Assembly: GCA_964464755.1 (NCBI GenBank)
Contig: CAYXGZ010000034.1
Coordinates: 1-38,265, forward strand
Origin: CAYXGZ01 sp964464755
Lineage (GTDB): Bacteria; Planctomycetota; MHYJ01; JACPRB01
Reading direction: 5' to 3'
Length of the DNA stretch: 38,265 bases
Shown: piece after piece, positions 15,561 to 24,723 of the stretch
How the letters are laid out: each line of letters opens with the position of its first letter
Numbering within the stretch: the stretch's first letter is position 1
Notes under the pieces: generated by a model
What the model saw: only the letters and a program-made list of their open reading frames with translations
Told to the model about the DNA's origin: nothing
Databases searched by the model: none
Translations under genes and position numbers: made by a program

Positions 15561-17119
15561 GGCCGGGAGTAGAGCAGGACCAGCAGGCTCGCGTACTGCA
15601 GCAGCACGTCCGTGCGCCCGTCCCCGTCCAAGTCCTGGAAGGTCATCCACTTCGGGTCGCGCTCGACGGGGTGCGAGAGGGCCACGTCCTTCTCGAAGTC
15701 GATCACCGCGCGCTTCGAGCCGAGGTTCCACGCGGGCCGGCCCCGGTAGACCTCCACGGCGCTGGTCTTCGGGTTGAACATCACCAGGTCCGGCCGCCCG
15801 TCGCCCGAGAGGTCGCCCGGCACGTGGAGCAGCGGTCGCGACGCCGCGCCGCGCTTCTGGATGTCGTCCAGCGTGACCCGCAGGTCCCTCGACCAGACCG
15901 GGCCCTCGAACTTCACGCCGTCGTGCTGGAAGATCTCGTAGGACAGCGTGATGTCGCCGAGCACCTTGACCGCGAAGGCCCCGGCGAGGACGTCGGTGCG
16001 CAGCCGGGAGGCCAGGCAGTCGAGCTTCCCGTCGCCGTCCATGTCGAGGAACTGGGGCGAGAGGCTCACGCCGTCGATGCGGATCGTGGCGTCCGCCTGG
16101 AAGTTGGAGCGGCCCGTCCCGAGGTACGGGAGGATGCTCGTCTTCAGGCTCGTGAGCAGGCCGAGGTCGCCCTCGACCTTGGTCACGACGAGGTCGGGGA
16201 TCGCGTCGCCGTTCACGTCGAGGAGCTGGATGTCGGAGAGGCTGACGGAGTCCTTCTTCAGCGGGTCCGCGAGGCCCGGGACGACGGCGCTCTTCGCCCG
16301 CGCGAAGGCGCGCGGCCGGTCCTGGAAGAAGGTCGTGACGGAGCCGCCCCGGATCGTGACGACGTCCTGGCGCCCGTCGCCGTCGATGTCCGAGAAGACG
16401 ATCCGCGGGAGCTCGTCGTAGAGGGTGAAGAACGACGTCCCGGGCGCGTAGCCCCGGCTCACGCCCGCGTTGAAGTCGAGCGCGAAGCGGCGCGGCGGCA
16501 GGGCCCGCTTGTCGGGCGCCACGTCCGCCTCGATGCGGGCGGAGGCACCGAAGGTCCCGGGCGCCGTCTGGAAGTAGACGCGGTAGCCCTCGGGCGTGGG
16601 CAGCGCCAGGTCGTCCTTCCGGTCGCCGTCGAGGTCCTGGGCCCAGGACCAGATCGGCAGCGTGCGGTCCGGCGGCGACTCGAACCAGGTCCGCAGGTGC
16701 AGGAGCTTGACCGGGTCCTCCCCCATCCGGCCGTCGACCGCGGCGTGGACGCGCAGGCCGTCGGGGACCACGAGGCCGATCTCCACGCCCCCGCCCGGCA
16801 GCCAGTCGCCGAACGCGAGCGCGCAGGCCTGCGGGATCACGGACCAGACCTGGTCGGGGCGCTCTCCGTAGCGCCGGTCCTTGCCGCCGACGTGGAGGGC
16901 GAGCCAGCGGGTCGGGGGCTCCGCGTCGTGGTCGACGCTGACGTTGAGGGCGTCGGGGATCCCGTCGCCGGTGAAGTCGTAGAAGACCGTGTCGGTCCGG
17001 CGGCCGTGGACGAGGAGGTGCCGGACCTCGAAGGCGCCGCGGGGGGCGGGCCCGCCGCTCGCGGGGATCGCCGCCGCGAGCACGACGGCCGCCGCGAGAA
17101 TCCGCTGAAGGACCTTCAT
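15557..17119 (-). CDS. secreted VCBS/FG-GAP repeat protein
   Basis: 520 residues with a signal peptide (MKVLQRILAAAVVLAAAIPASG). Seven calcium-loop motifs of the DxDGDGxxD type are spread through the chain: DFTGDGIPD, DLDGDRKDD, DIDGDGRQD, DVNGDAIPD, DMDGDGKLD, DLSGDGRPD and DLDGDGRTD. They mark the blades of an integrin-like beta-propeller covering the whole mature protein. It is expected in the periplasm or outside the cell. No enzyme domain is fused to it. It is divergent from the membrane HEAT gene, and the ATGs of the two frames face each other within 60 bp. Confidence 0.88.
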   Translation of the reverse strand: MKVLQRILAAAVVLAAAIPASGGPAPRGAFEVRHLLVHGRRTDTVFYDFTGDGIPDALNVSVDHDAEPPTRWLALHVGGKDRRYGERPDQVWSVIPQACALAFGDWLPGGGVEIGLVVPDGLRVHAAVDGRMGEDPVKLLHLRTWFESPPDRTLPIWSWAQDLDGDRKDDLALPTPEGYRVYFQTAPGTFGASARIEADVAPDKRALPPRRFALDFNAGVSRGYAPGTSFFTLYDELPRIVFSDIDGDGRQDVVTIRGGSVTTFFQDRPRAFARAKSAVVPGLADPLKKDSVSLSDIQLLDVNGDAIPDLVVTKVEGDLGLLTSLKTSILPYLGTGRSNFQADATIRIDGVSLSPQFLDMDGDGKLDCLASRLRTDVLAGAFAVKVLGDITLSYEIFQHDGVKFEGPVWSRDLRVTLDDIQKRGAASRPLLHVPGDLSGDGRPDLVMFNPKTSAVEVYRGRPAWNLGSKRAVIDFEKDVALSHPVERDPKWMTFQDLDGDGRTDVLLQYASLLVLLYSRP

Positions 17120-17158
17120 GGGAGCGCGGTTATCTTACCGGAGCATGAACGACCCCGC

Positions 17159-17167
17159 TGGTATAAT
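17159..17167 (+). promoter_or_regulatory. extended -10 promoter of the membrane HEAT gene
   Basis: TG-G-TATAAT, a perfect extended -10, ends 10 nt before the ATG at 17178. There is no good -35, as allowed for extended -10 promoters, and no ribosome site (the intervening bases are pyrimidines). Confidence 0.5.
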
Positions 17168-17177
17168 CGCCCCCTCC

Positions 17178-19235
17178 ATGGAGGCCCCCGAATCCCCCGC
17201 GAAGGCCGTCGCGGCCGCCGCGAAGGAACTCGAGGCCTCCGTCCGCGACCTGCCCAAGGGCGCGTGGCTCGTCTCGGGCGGCACGCGCTTCTGCACGAAC
17301 TCCAACGACGCGCCCTGGAGCGCGATCGTCGTCCGCGGCGAGGACGGCCGCTGGACCGTGACGCCGCGGCCCGCCTTCCTGCCCTGGACCCGGGGGCGCC
17401 TCGCCCCGGTCGCCGAGCTCCGCGCCGCGCAGCTCGCCGCGCAGCTGGCCGCGCCGCGCCCCCTGACCCGGGCCGAGCGGCACCCGTTCCACGCAGGCGA
17501 CTCCCCGGCCGAGCAGCTCCGGGCCTTCGCGTGGCGGACCGCCGAGGGCGCCGCCGCGATGCTCCTGGTGCTCGCCGCCGTCACCGCGATGGGCCTCGTG
17601 ATCCTCGACGGGACGGCGCGGGACCTCCTCGGCCGCGCGGAGGTGCTGACGCGGCTGGGCGTCGACCCCATCCCGCGCGCGGGCGAGCTCGCCTCGGGCC
17701 GCTTCGGCGGGGCCCTGCTCCTCGCCGCGCCGATCGCCTTCTTCCTCGGCCTGGTCCACGCGTCGGTGCACTTCGTCGGCGCCCGGTTCCTGGCCGTCGC
17801 CCGCTTCGCCCCCTGGGCCTCGGCCTTCCTGGCGCTCGTGACGGCGGGCGCGGTCGCGCCGCGCGCCGCGTGGTACTGGGTCCCGATCCTCGGGCTCCTC
17901 GTCCCCGGCGCCGCGCTCCTCGGGTCCACGCTCGCCTGGGGCCGGGGCCGGGACGTCCGGCGCGAGCCGGACGCGCCGCGGCGGAAGGCCGGTCCCGTCG
18001 CCTGGGCCGCGGGCCTCGTCCTGCTCGGCGCCGTCGCCCTCCTCGTCCCCCTGCCGCGGGCCGACCGGGACCGCATCGAGTCCACCGCCCTCTTCCGCGA
18101 CCGCTTCCTGCTGACGAGCCGCCCGGGCCGGGCCTTCGCCGACTTCTACTACCGGCACACGCGCTGGGCCGTCGAGGCGCTCGCGCTCCCGGTCCAGCCC
18201 TCGGGCCCCGCCGGCGCCTCCGGCTTCGAGCGCCAGCAGCGGACGGCCCTCGTGATCGGGGCCGTCGGCGGCGACGAGAAGGGGCTGAAGGAGCTCGACT
18301 TCGCGATCGAGCGGGTGCCCGAGGGGGGCGACGCCGAGCCGCTGCTGGCCAAGCGCCAGCACGACCTCTACGTCCTCGCCTCCTCGGTCACGGCGCCGCT
18401 GCGACGCCTCCGCGAGCTCGGGCTCCTGGACCGCACCCTCGCGATCGAGGGCAACTCGAAGCGGCCCGACGACGTCCCGAAGATCGCCCTGCTGTCCAAC
18501 GAGCAGGCCTGGAGGGACCGGCTGGTCCGGCTCTACGAGCCCGGCCTGCTCGGCTCGCTGCTCCTCGAGCTCACCGGCGAGGGCTGGGTCTGCCTCTTCT
18601 ACCTGGGCCCGGTCGTCCTGCTCGTCGCGCTGCTCGCGCTCGCCTCGGCGCTCGTCGCCCCGGCCTGGACGACGTCGGCGCGAGCGGGGCGGATCGCGAC
18701 GGCGGCGCTCTGCGGCCTGGTGCTCGCGGCCTTCGCGGTCCACGTCGCCGTCTCCTCCGGGAACGCGGGGCGGATCCGCGAGATCCGGGCGGAGCGGATC
18801 GACGACGTGAAGACCATCGAGATCCTCAAGGCCGGGCTGGCCGACTCGGACCCCGACGTCCGGCACGAGGCGGTGTACCGGGCGTACCAGTGCCTGGGCC
18901 GCTCGACCTTCCCCCGGGGCGCGCTGGTGCCCGAACTCCTGAAGGCCGCGGAGGACCCCGAGGTGCGGATCCGGCTCTGGGCCGCGCCCGCGCTCGGGCG
19001 CTCGCACGACGAGCGGGGCCGGGCCGCGATCCACCGGGCGATGAACGACCCCGAGATCTTCGTCCGCTACCGCGCGGCGCAGGCGCTGGGCCACCTCGAC
19101 TCGCCGGTGGGCCGGGCGGTCGTCATCCGCCCGACGACGACCGCCGCGCTGCGGAAGATGATCCGCGAGGGGAGCTGGTACGAGCAGACCTACGCGCTCG
19201 AGGCCTACCGGCACCTCATCCCGGGCACGCTCTAG
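17178..19235 (+). CDS. multi-pass membrane protein with C-terminal HEAT repeats
   Basis: 685 residues from ATG 17178, chosen because the extended -10 box lies just upstream; the frame is open to 17118 but that part overlaps the divergent VCBS start. The N-terminal 110 residues are soluble. About seven membrane helices follow in two groups, roughly residues 125-300 (including GALLLAAPIAFFLGLV) and 475-530. Between them sits a soluble region of about 165 residues. The last 130 residues carry HEAT units (DSDPDVRHEAVYRAYQCLG, EDPEVRIRLWAAPALG, NDPEIFVRYRAAQALG). I do not know this architecture. The stop shares CTAG with the zinc-ribbon gene. Confidence 0.72.
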   Translation: MEAPESPAKAVAAAAKELEASVRDLPKGAWLVSGGTRFCTNSNDAPWSAIVVRGEDGRWTVTPRPAFLPWTRGRLAPVAELRAAQLAAQLAAPRPLTRAERHPFHAGDSPAEQLRAFAWRTAEGAAAMLLVLAAVTAMGLVILDGTARDLLGRAEVLTRLGVDPIPRAGELASGRFGGALLLAAPIAFFLGLVHASVHFVGARFLAVARFAPWASAFLALVTAGAVAPRAAWYWVPILGLLVPGAALLGSTLAWGRGRDVRREPDAPRRKAGPVAWAAGLVLLGAVALLVPLPRADRDRIESTALFRDRFLLTSRPGRAFADFYYRHTRWAVEALALPVQPSGPAGASGFERQQRTALVIGAVGGDEKGLKELDFAIERVPEGGDAEPLLAKRQHDLYVLASSVTAPLRRLRELGLLDRTLAIEGNSKRPDDVPKIALLSNEQAWRDRLVRLYEPGLLGSLLLELTGEGWVCLFYLGPVVLLVALLALASALVAPAWTTSARAGRIATAALCGLVLAAFAVHVAVSSGNAGRIREIRAERIDDVKTIEILKAGLADSDPDVRHEAVYRAYQCLGRSTFPRGALVPELLKAAEDPEVRIRLWAAPALGRSHDERGRAAIHRAMNDPEIFVRYRAAQALGHLDSPVGRAVVIRPTTTAALRKMIREGSWYEQTYALEAYRHLIPGTL

Positions 19236-19435
19236 AAGTTGACCTTCTTGCGCCCGCACTTCGGACACTGGTCCCAGTCCGGCTTCGCCATCAGCATGAG
19301 CGCGAGCGGGAAGAGGACGAGGGTGCACTTCAGGACGAGGGCGAGGCGGGGCTTCCAGGGGAACCAGCGCGGCTCCATGGGCGCGTGCCCGCAGCCGGGG
19401 CAGCGCAGCGGATTGGACGAGGGTCCCGCGACCAC
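19232..19435 (-). CDS. small membrane zinc-ribbon protein
   Basis: 67 residues. Two CxxC knuckles (C12/C15 in RCPGCG and C57/C60 in QCPKCG) flank one hydrophobic helix at about 30-50, so both ends could bring the cysteines together only if the helix folds back, or each pairs with another chain. The GTG start abuts the ilvE stop with no gap, and its own stop shares CTAG with the convergent HEAT gene. Both features support a real gene despite its size. Function unknown; it is the last gene of the unit that begins at 24639. Confidence 0.65.
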   Translation of the reverse strand: MVAGPSSNPLRCPGCGHAPMEPRWFPWKPRLALVLKCTLVLFPLALMLMAKPDWDQCPKCGRKKVNF

Positions 19436-20404
19436 CTAGGCGTGGGCCTTGGCGGCCTTCTTCCCGCCCTTGGGGGCGGCGCCGGCCTCGTAGGAGGTCA
19501 GCCAGCCGCGGTGCCGGGCCGAGCGGCCCCGCACGACGTCGAAGAAGAGCGACTGGATCCGCTTCGTGACCGGGCCCGGCCCGCCGGAGCCGATGACGCG
19601 CCCGTCCACCTCGCGGATCGGCGTCACCTCGGCGGCCGTGCCGCAGAAGAAGGCCTCGTCGGCGATGACGAGCTCGTCCCGCGTGAAGCGCTGCTCCTCG
19701 ACGTCGATCGACAGCTCCTTCGCGAGCGCGAGGACCGTGTCGCGCGTGATGCCCGGCAGGATGCAGGTGAGCGGCGTGGTCTTCAGCTTCCCGCCCCGGA
19801 CGATGAAGAGGTTCTCCCCGCTGCCCTCGGCGACGAAGCCCTCGGGGTCGAGCAGGTCCGCCTCGTCGAAGCCGAGCCCGCGCGCCTCCTTCTTGGCGAG
19901 GACGCCGGTGACGTAGTTGCCGGTGACCTTGGCGCGCGTCATCACGGAGTTCGGGTGCGGGCGGTTGTAGGAGCTGACCTTGACGCGGATGCCCTTCTTG
20001 AGGCCCTCCTCGCCGAGGTAGGCGCCCCACTTCCAGGCGGCGACGCAGAGGCGGATCGGGTTGTCGGCCGGGAAGACGCCCATGACGCCGTCGCCGATGT
20101 AGGCGAGCGGGCGGACGTAGCCCTCCTTGAGGCCGTTCGACGAGAGGGCCAGCAGGCAGGCCTCGGAGATCTGGGCGGCCGTGAACGGCGCGGCGAAGCC
20201 GAGGATCTTGCAGGAGTCCTCGAGCCGGCGGACGTGCTCCGCGAGGCGGAAGACCGCCGAGCGGCCGTCGTCGGTGGCGTAGGCGCGGATGCCCTCGAAG
20301 GCGGCGGCCCCGTAGTGGAAGGAGTGCGTCAGGACGTGGATCTTCGCGTCGTCCCAGGGGACGAGCTTGCCGTCCATCCAGATCCACTGGAGCTTTTCAA
20401 CCAC
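19436..20404 (-). CDS. ilvE: branched-chain amino acid aminotransferase
   Basis: 322 residues of fold-type IV PLP aminotransferase. Seen marks are THSFHYGAAAFEGIRAY, the PLP lysine K159 in TRAKVTGNYV, EGSGENLF, LPGITRDTVLALAKEL and CGTAAEVTPIREVDGR. The reaction swaps amino groups between Leu/Ile/Val and 2-oxoglutarate. The C-terminus carries an unusual Lys/Ala-rich tail (PKGGKKAAKAHA). The GTG start has AAGGAG upstream and overlaps the end of ligA by 8 bp, so its translation is tied to ligA. The pairing with a DNA ligase is not a pathway link that I know. Confidence 0.94.
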   Translation of the reverse strand: MVEKLQWIWMDGKLVPWDDAKIHVLTHSFHYGAAAFEGIRAYATDDGRSAVFRLAEHVRRLEDSCKILGFAAPFTAAQISEACLLALSSNGLKEGYVRPLAYIGDGVMGVFPADNPIRLCVAAWKWGAYLGEEGLKKGIRVKVSSYNRPHPNSVMTRAKVTGNYVTGVLAKKEARGLGFDEADLLDPEGFVAEGSGENLFIVRGGKLKTTPLTCILPGITRDTVLALAKELSIDVEEQRFTRDELVIADEAFFCGTAAEVTPIREVDGRVIGSGGPGPVTKRIQSLFFDVVRGRSARHRGWLTSYEAGAAPKGGKKAAKAHA

Positions 20405-22418
20405 GGGGGGCTCCTTGCGAGAGGCCCGAGGCCGCCTTCGCGAGAAACGCGGCCTCGTCGATCACATTAATCCCCAGCTTCCGGGCCTTGTCAAGCTTGG
20501 CGCCCGCGCCGGGCCCGGCGACCACCAGGGTGACCGTTTTCGAGATGGAATCGGCCGTCCGCCCCCCCAGTTCCTGCACCTTCTGCCGGGCCTCGTCGCG
20601 CGTCATCCGCTCCAGCCCGCCCGTGAAGACGACGACCTGGCCCGCGAACGCGTCGCCCTTCGGCGCGGGCTTCCCCAGCTCGATCCCCGCCTCCCGCAGG
20701 CGCTTGACGACGGCCCGGTTCGCGGCGGACGCGAAGAAGTCGCGGATCGACTCGGCCACGATCGGCCCCACGTCGGGGACCTCCTGCAGCTCCTCGACGG
20801 TCGCAGAGGCGATCCGGTCGAGCTCCCCGAAGTGGTCCGCGAGCGCCGCCGCCGTCGCCTCCCCCACCTGCCGGATGCCCAGGGCGTTGAGGAAGCGCGG
20901 CAGCGTGGACTTCCGCGACGCGTCGATCGCCGCGAGGAGGTTCGCCGCGAGCTTCTCCCCCATGCGCTCCAGCCCGAGCAGCTGCTTCGCCTCGAGGCGG
21001 TAGAGCCCGGAGGCGTCCTTCACGAGGCCGCGGTCGACGAACTGCTCGATCCACTCCGGGCCGAGGCCCTCGATGTTCATCCCGCCCCGCGAGGCGAAGT
21101 GCGCGATCCGCGCCTTGACCTGCGCCGGACACGACAGGCCGCCCGCGCAGAACAGGTCCGTCTCGGAGGTCTCGACGCCCGCCCCGCAGACCGGGCAGGC
21201 CTTCGGGACCGCGATCTCCTTCTCGCGGCCCGAGCGCTTCGACTCGATGACCTTGACGACGTACGGGATCACGTCGCCCGAGCGGGTGACGACGACCCAG
21301 TCCCCCACCCGGGCGCCGAGCTTGCGGACCTGGGCCGGGTTGTGGAGCGTCGCGTTGGACACGGTCACGCCGCTGATCTGGACGGGCTCGAGGCGGGCGA
21401 CGGGCGTCAGCTTGCCGGTGCGGCCGACCTGCCAGTCGACGGCGAGGATGCGGGTGTTCTCCTCGCGCGCCGGGAACTTCCAGGCGATGGCCCAGCGCGG
21501 GCTCTTCGAGCGCGAGCCCAGCTCGTCGCGGATGGAGAGGTCGTCGAGCTTGAGGACGACGCCGTCGATCTCGTAGGGCCGGGCGTCGCGGCCCCCGAGG
21601 AGGCGGTCGAAGTAGCGGCGCAGGTCGTCGACCGACTCGGCGACCTCGAGGTCGTCGACGACGGGGATGCCGAGCTCGCGGAGGTGGGCCATCGCCTCGG
21701 TGTGGCGGCGCCAGCGGCGGCCCTCGACGCGGCCGATGCCGTGGGCGAAGAAGCGCAGGGGGCGGGTGGCGGTCACCGCGGGGTCGAGCTGCTTGATGCT
21801 CCCGCTGGTGAGGTTGCGGGGGTTCGCGTAGGGCGGCTCGCCGGCCTCGAGCTGGCGGGCGTTGACCTTGCGGAAGTCCTCGAGGCGGAGGTAGGCCTCG
21901 CCGCGGACCTCGAGGAGCGGGGGCGCGCCGGAGAGGCGCAGGGGCAGGCCGCGGATCGTGCGGACCGTGTGGGTGACGTCCTCGCCGATGCGTCCGTCGC
22001 CGCGCGTCGAGGCCAGCGCGTAGGCGCCGTCGCGCCAGGTGATCTCGAGCGAGTCCCCGTCGATCTTCGGCTCCACGCTGAAGCGCCGCTCGACGGGGCG
22101 GCCGAGGTCGGACTCCATGCGCGCGAGCCAGGCCTCGACCTCCTCGACGGCGTAGGCCTTCTCGAGGGAGAGCAGCGGGATGGCGTGCTCGACCTTGGCG
22201 AACTTCTCGAGGGCCCGGCCGCCCGTCTTCTGCGTCGGGGAGTCCGGGGTGACGAGGCCCGGGTGCTCGCGCTCGAGGTCCTCCAGCTTCCGATAGAGGA
22301 CGTCGTACTGCGCGTCCGAGATCTCGGGGTCGTCGAGGACGTAGTAGCGCCGGTTGTGGTGCTCGATCTCGGCCTTCAACTTCTCGTGCGCCCGGCGGGC
22401 CTTCTCCGGGATCGCCAT
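20397..22418 (-). CDS. ligA: NAD-dependent DNA ligase LigA
   Basis: 673 residues, full length. In order: domain Ia (HHNRRYYVLDDPEISDAQYD), the nucleotidyl-transfer domain with the AMP lysine K118 in EPKIDG, the OB fold, a four-Cys zinc finger (CPVCG ... CAGGLSC), helix-hairpin-helix repeats (LPRFLNALGIRQVGE, EVPDVGPIVAESI) and a BRCT domain (VVFTGGLERMTRDEA). The segment after KIDG reads DSLEITW, where LAVSLRY is more usual, but the TRGDG motif is intact. The ATG at 22418 overlaps the upstream stop as TGATG. Confidence 0.96.
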   Translation of the reverse strand: MAIPEKARRAHEKLKAEIEHHNRRYYVLDDPEISDAQYDVLYRKLEDLEREHPGLVTPDSPTQKTGGRALEKFAKVEHAIPLLSLEKAYAVEEVEAWLARMESDLGRPVERRFSVEPKIDGDSLEITWRDGAYALASTRGDGRIGEDVTHTVRTIRGLPLRLSGAPPLLEVRGEAYLRLEDFRKVNARQLEAGEPPYANPRNLTSGSIKQLDPAVTATRPLRFFAHGIGRVEGRRWRRHTEAMAHLRELGIPVVDDLEVAESVDDLRRYFDRLLGGRDARPYEIDGVVLKLDDLSIRDELGSRSKSPRWAIAWKFPAREENTRILAVDWQVGRTGKLTPVARLEPVQISGVTVSNATLHNPAQVRKLGARVGDWVVVTRSGDVIPYVVKVIESKRSGREKEIAVPKACPVCGAGVETSETDLFCAGGLSCPAQVKARIAHFASRGGMNIEGLGPEWIEQFVDRGLVKDASGLYRLEAKQLLGLERMGEKLAANLLAAIDASRKSTLPRFLNALGIRQVGEATAAALADHFGELDRIASATVEELQEVPDVGPIVAESIRDFFASAANRAVVKRLREAGIELGKPAPKGDAFAGQVVVFTGGLERMTRDEARQKVQELGGRTADSISKTVTLVVAGPGAGAKLDKARKLGINVIDEAAFLAKAASGLSQGAPRG

Positions 22419-22789
22419 CACGCCTCGGCGGAACTGTAGAGGCGCCGGCGGAGCTCGTCGAGGCGCATCGGGTCCGGCGGGACGCGCCCGGCCGCCTGCT
22501 CGAAGAGGGAGCGGCGCACGAAGAGCATGGCGGCCTCGTCGAGGCCGAGCGAGCGGGCCATGGCGGCCAGGAGGCGGCGCTCGGGGCGGCCCAGGCCGTG
22601 GGCCTTGACCAGCTGGGCGAAGCGGCGGTCCATCGCGCGCTGGCGCTTCGCGGCCGCCGAGAAGGGCCAGCGGAGGAAGAACGCGACGATCGCGACGAGG
22701 GCCAGGGCGAGGCCGAGCTCGACGGCGATCGCGGCCTGCGGGCCGGCGGAGCGGACCAGGGTCTCGTGGAGCTCGCGGAGCGTGTTCAT
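22418..22789 (-). CDS. small single-pass membrane protein, unknown function
   Basis: 123 residues. One membrane helix at about 21-40, then a basic turn (AAAKRQRAMDRR), then an all-helical cytoplasmic-type region up to RLDELRRRLYSSAEA. I recognise no family. Start and stop overlap both neighbours (ATGA with the HEAT gene, TGATG with ligA), so it is translated as part of the unit. It could tether the adjacent HEAT protein to the membrane, an inference from gene order only. Confidence 0.6.
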   Translation of the reverse strand: MNTLRELHETLVRSAGPQAAIAVELGLALALVAIVAFFLRWPFSAAAKRQRAMDRRFAQLVKAHGLGRPERRLLAAMARSLGLDEAAMLFVRRSLFEQAAGRVPPDPMRLDELRRRLYSSAEA

Positions 22790-24639
22790 GGCAGGTCCGA
22801 GACGACCCGGCGGATCGTCTCCCTCACCTTCTCGTTGCCCTCGATCGCGAGCCGGGACTCGAGCATCTCCTTGGCCCCGTCGATCTTCATCTCGGCGATG
22901 GCCGTCACGGCGGCGGTGCGCAGGCGCTCGTCGCCGACCTGGACGAGCGGCGCGAGCAGCAGCGAGGCCTCCTGCTGGCCGAAGGTGCCGACGACCTTGG
23001 ACGCGGCGGCGCGGATCTTCGGGTCCCGGTCGGCCACGAAGGGCAGGAAGAGCGCGGCGAGCCGCACGTCGTGGAGCTCCTGGAGCGCCTCGACGATGCG
23101 CGACGAGAGGCTGAGGTCCTTGCCCGCGAGCGCCTCGAGCATGAGCCGCAGGCCCCCGCGGCAGCCGGCGAACGCGAGGATCTGCACGACGAGGGGCCGC
23201 AGCGGCGAGCCCTCCGCCTGGAGCACCTCGACGACGACGGGCTGGATCTCCCGGTCGCCGCGGCCCGGCTCCGCGAGGCGGAGGGCCTGGAGGCGGCGGA
23301 CGGGGTCGAGGGCGATGATCGCGTCGACGAGGCGGTCGATCGTGCCCGGGTCGATGCGCGCGGCGACGCGGTCGGCGAGCTGGCGGGGCGTGGGCTCGGG
23401 GCCCGCGAAGCTCGCGGCGTAGCGGGCCGGCGAGAGGTCGGCGACCTCCTTGAGGACCAGCTTGCGGACCTCGCCGCCGGAGCTGTCGAGCAGCGGGGCG
23501 AGCAGGCGGGACTTCTGCGACGGGAGGTGCTCGGCGACCATCCGGCAGGCGACGAGCTTGACCTCGTCCGCGGGGTCCTCGAGGCGCTCGCGGGCCACCT
23601 CGGCGAGGTACGGCACCTTGAGCCGCTCGAAGGTCCGCAGGACGTGGATGCGCACGGCCGCGTGGCGGTTGGCCATGAGCGACTTGATGGCCTGGTCGCG
23701 CTCCTTGGGGGCGAGGTCCGCGCTCGAGACGAAGTCGAGCAGCGGGATCGCGGCGTCCGGCGGCAGCGCGGGGTTCGCCTCGACGGCGCCCCAGAACGGG
23801 AGCTCCTGCAGGCCGCGGAGGCGGTTCAGCCGCTCAGCGGGCGAGCGGTGCAGGTACTCGGCGATGGCGGTCGGGAACTTCGCGTCGCGGCGGTGCCGCA
23901 TGATCTGCACGGCGGCGTCGCGGTACTTGCCCGGGCCCTCGAGGTAGAGGCGGAAGAGGGTGTCGCACATCGCCTCGGTGCTCGAGGCCTGCATCGCCTC
24001 GACGTAGGCGGTCCAGAGCGGGCCGCCGACGTGGTGGAGGGCGACCTCCTTGACGGTGCCGTAGACCTCGGCGCCGCTCTCGACGGCCACCTGGAGGAAG
24101 ATGTCCTTGCGGTGCAGGGGCCAGGTCTTCAGGAGCATCGGGAGGGCCTCGTGCATGGCCTTCCGGTTCGCGTCGATGAACGCGCGGCTCTGGGGGTCCT
24201 TGCGCGCGCCCCAGTTGACGAGGTGGAAGTGGAAGTTGACGGCGATCTTCTCGAGGCTCTCGGCGATGTTGAATCGGATCAGGGTGGAGGCGTCGTCGAC
24301 GCCGAGGGCCAGGTCGCGCGCCACGTCGGCGCCGCCGATCTCGCCGAGCATCTTGTAGGCGCTGCGGCGGGCCAGCTCGTCGTGGCCGCGGATGAGCTTG
24401 CGGCCCAGCTCGAGGAAGAAGGCCCGGGCCTCGCGCAGCCGGCCCTTCACCTCGGGCATGAGCGTGTCGAAGTGGACGACGACCAGGTCGGGGCGGCCGA
24501 ACCCGCCGGTGGCGGTCAGCAGCTCGAACGCGCCGGCCTGGACCTCGTAGCACTGCTCCTGGAGGCAGGCCTCGAGGAAAGGCACGGCCTCCTCGGGGGA
24601 CCAGCTCCGGATGACCTGGAAGGTGTCGCGGATCGACAT
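22786..24639 (-). CDS. large HEAT-repeat protein
   Basis: 617 residues of helical HEAT-type repeats almost end to end, with units such as DPADEVKLVACRMVAEHL, DRDPKIRAAASKVVGTFG and VGDERLRTAAVTAIAEM. No signal peptide or membrane helix is seen, so it is probably a cytoplasmic scaffold. The ATG has GGAGG 7 nt upstream. It opens the unit HEAT, small membrane protein, ligA, ilvE, zinc ribbon. The 84-bp gap before it follows murD; I see no intrinsic terminator there, so read-through from murD is possible. Confidence 0.78.
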   Translation of the reverse strand: MSIRDTFQVIRSWSPEEAVPFLEACLQEQCYEVQAGAFELLTATGGFGRPDLVVVHFDTLMPEVKGRLREARAFFLELGRKLIRGHDELARRSAYKMLGEIGGADVARDLALGVDDASTLIRFNIAESLEKIAVNFHFHLVNWGARKDPQSRAFIDANRKAMHEALPMLLKTWPLHRKDIFLQVAVESGAEVYGTVKEVALHHVGGPLWTAYVEAMQASSTEAMCDTLFRLYLEGPGKYRDAAVQIMRHRRDAKFPTAIAEYLHRSPAERLNRLRGLQELPFWGAVEANPALPPDAAIPLLDFVSSADLAPKERDQAIKSLMANRHAAVRIHVLRTFERLKVPYLAEVARERLEDPADEVKLVACRMVAEHLPSQKSRLLAPLLDSSGGEVRKLVLKEVADLSPARYAASFAGPEPTPRQLADRVAARIDPGTIDRLVDAIIALDPVRRLQALRLAEPGRGDREIQPVVVEVLQAEGSPLRPLVVQILAFAGCRGGLRLMLEALAGKDLSLSSRIVEALQELHDVRLAALFLPFVADRDPKIRAAASKVVGTFGQQEASLLLAPLVQVGDERLRTAAVTAIAEMKIDGAKEMLESRLAIEGNEKVRETIRRVVSDLP

Positions 24640-24723
24640 GGATCGTCCTCCACTCCCAAGTCTAGCCCGGCGCCCTCGGGGTTGCGCACCCGAAAACGCG
24701 GGGCGTTCCGGGTCGCGGGAACG

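Noticed and set aside
15671..20470. A 1599-codon open frame on the plus strand
   Set aside because: It runs antisense or out of frame to the VCBS, membrane HEAT, ilvE and zinc-ribbon genes, and its product is low-complexity Arg/Ala/Gly/Pro. High GC leaves stop-free shadow frames; the same holds for those at 17130-20387, 23071-26358, 29077-32775 and 33430-35952.
24640..24723. Terminator between murD and the HEAT gene
   Set aside because: Only a 5-bp GTTCC/GGAAC stem with no T-run; read-through cannot be excluded.
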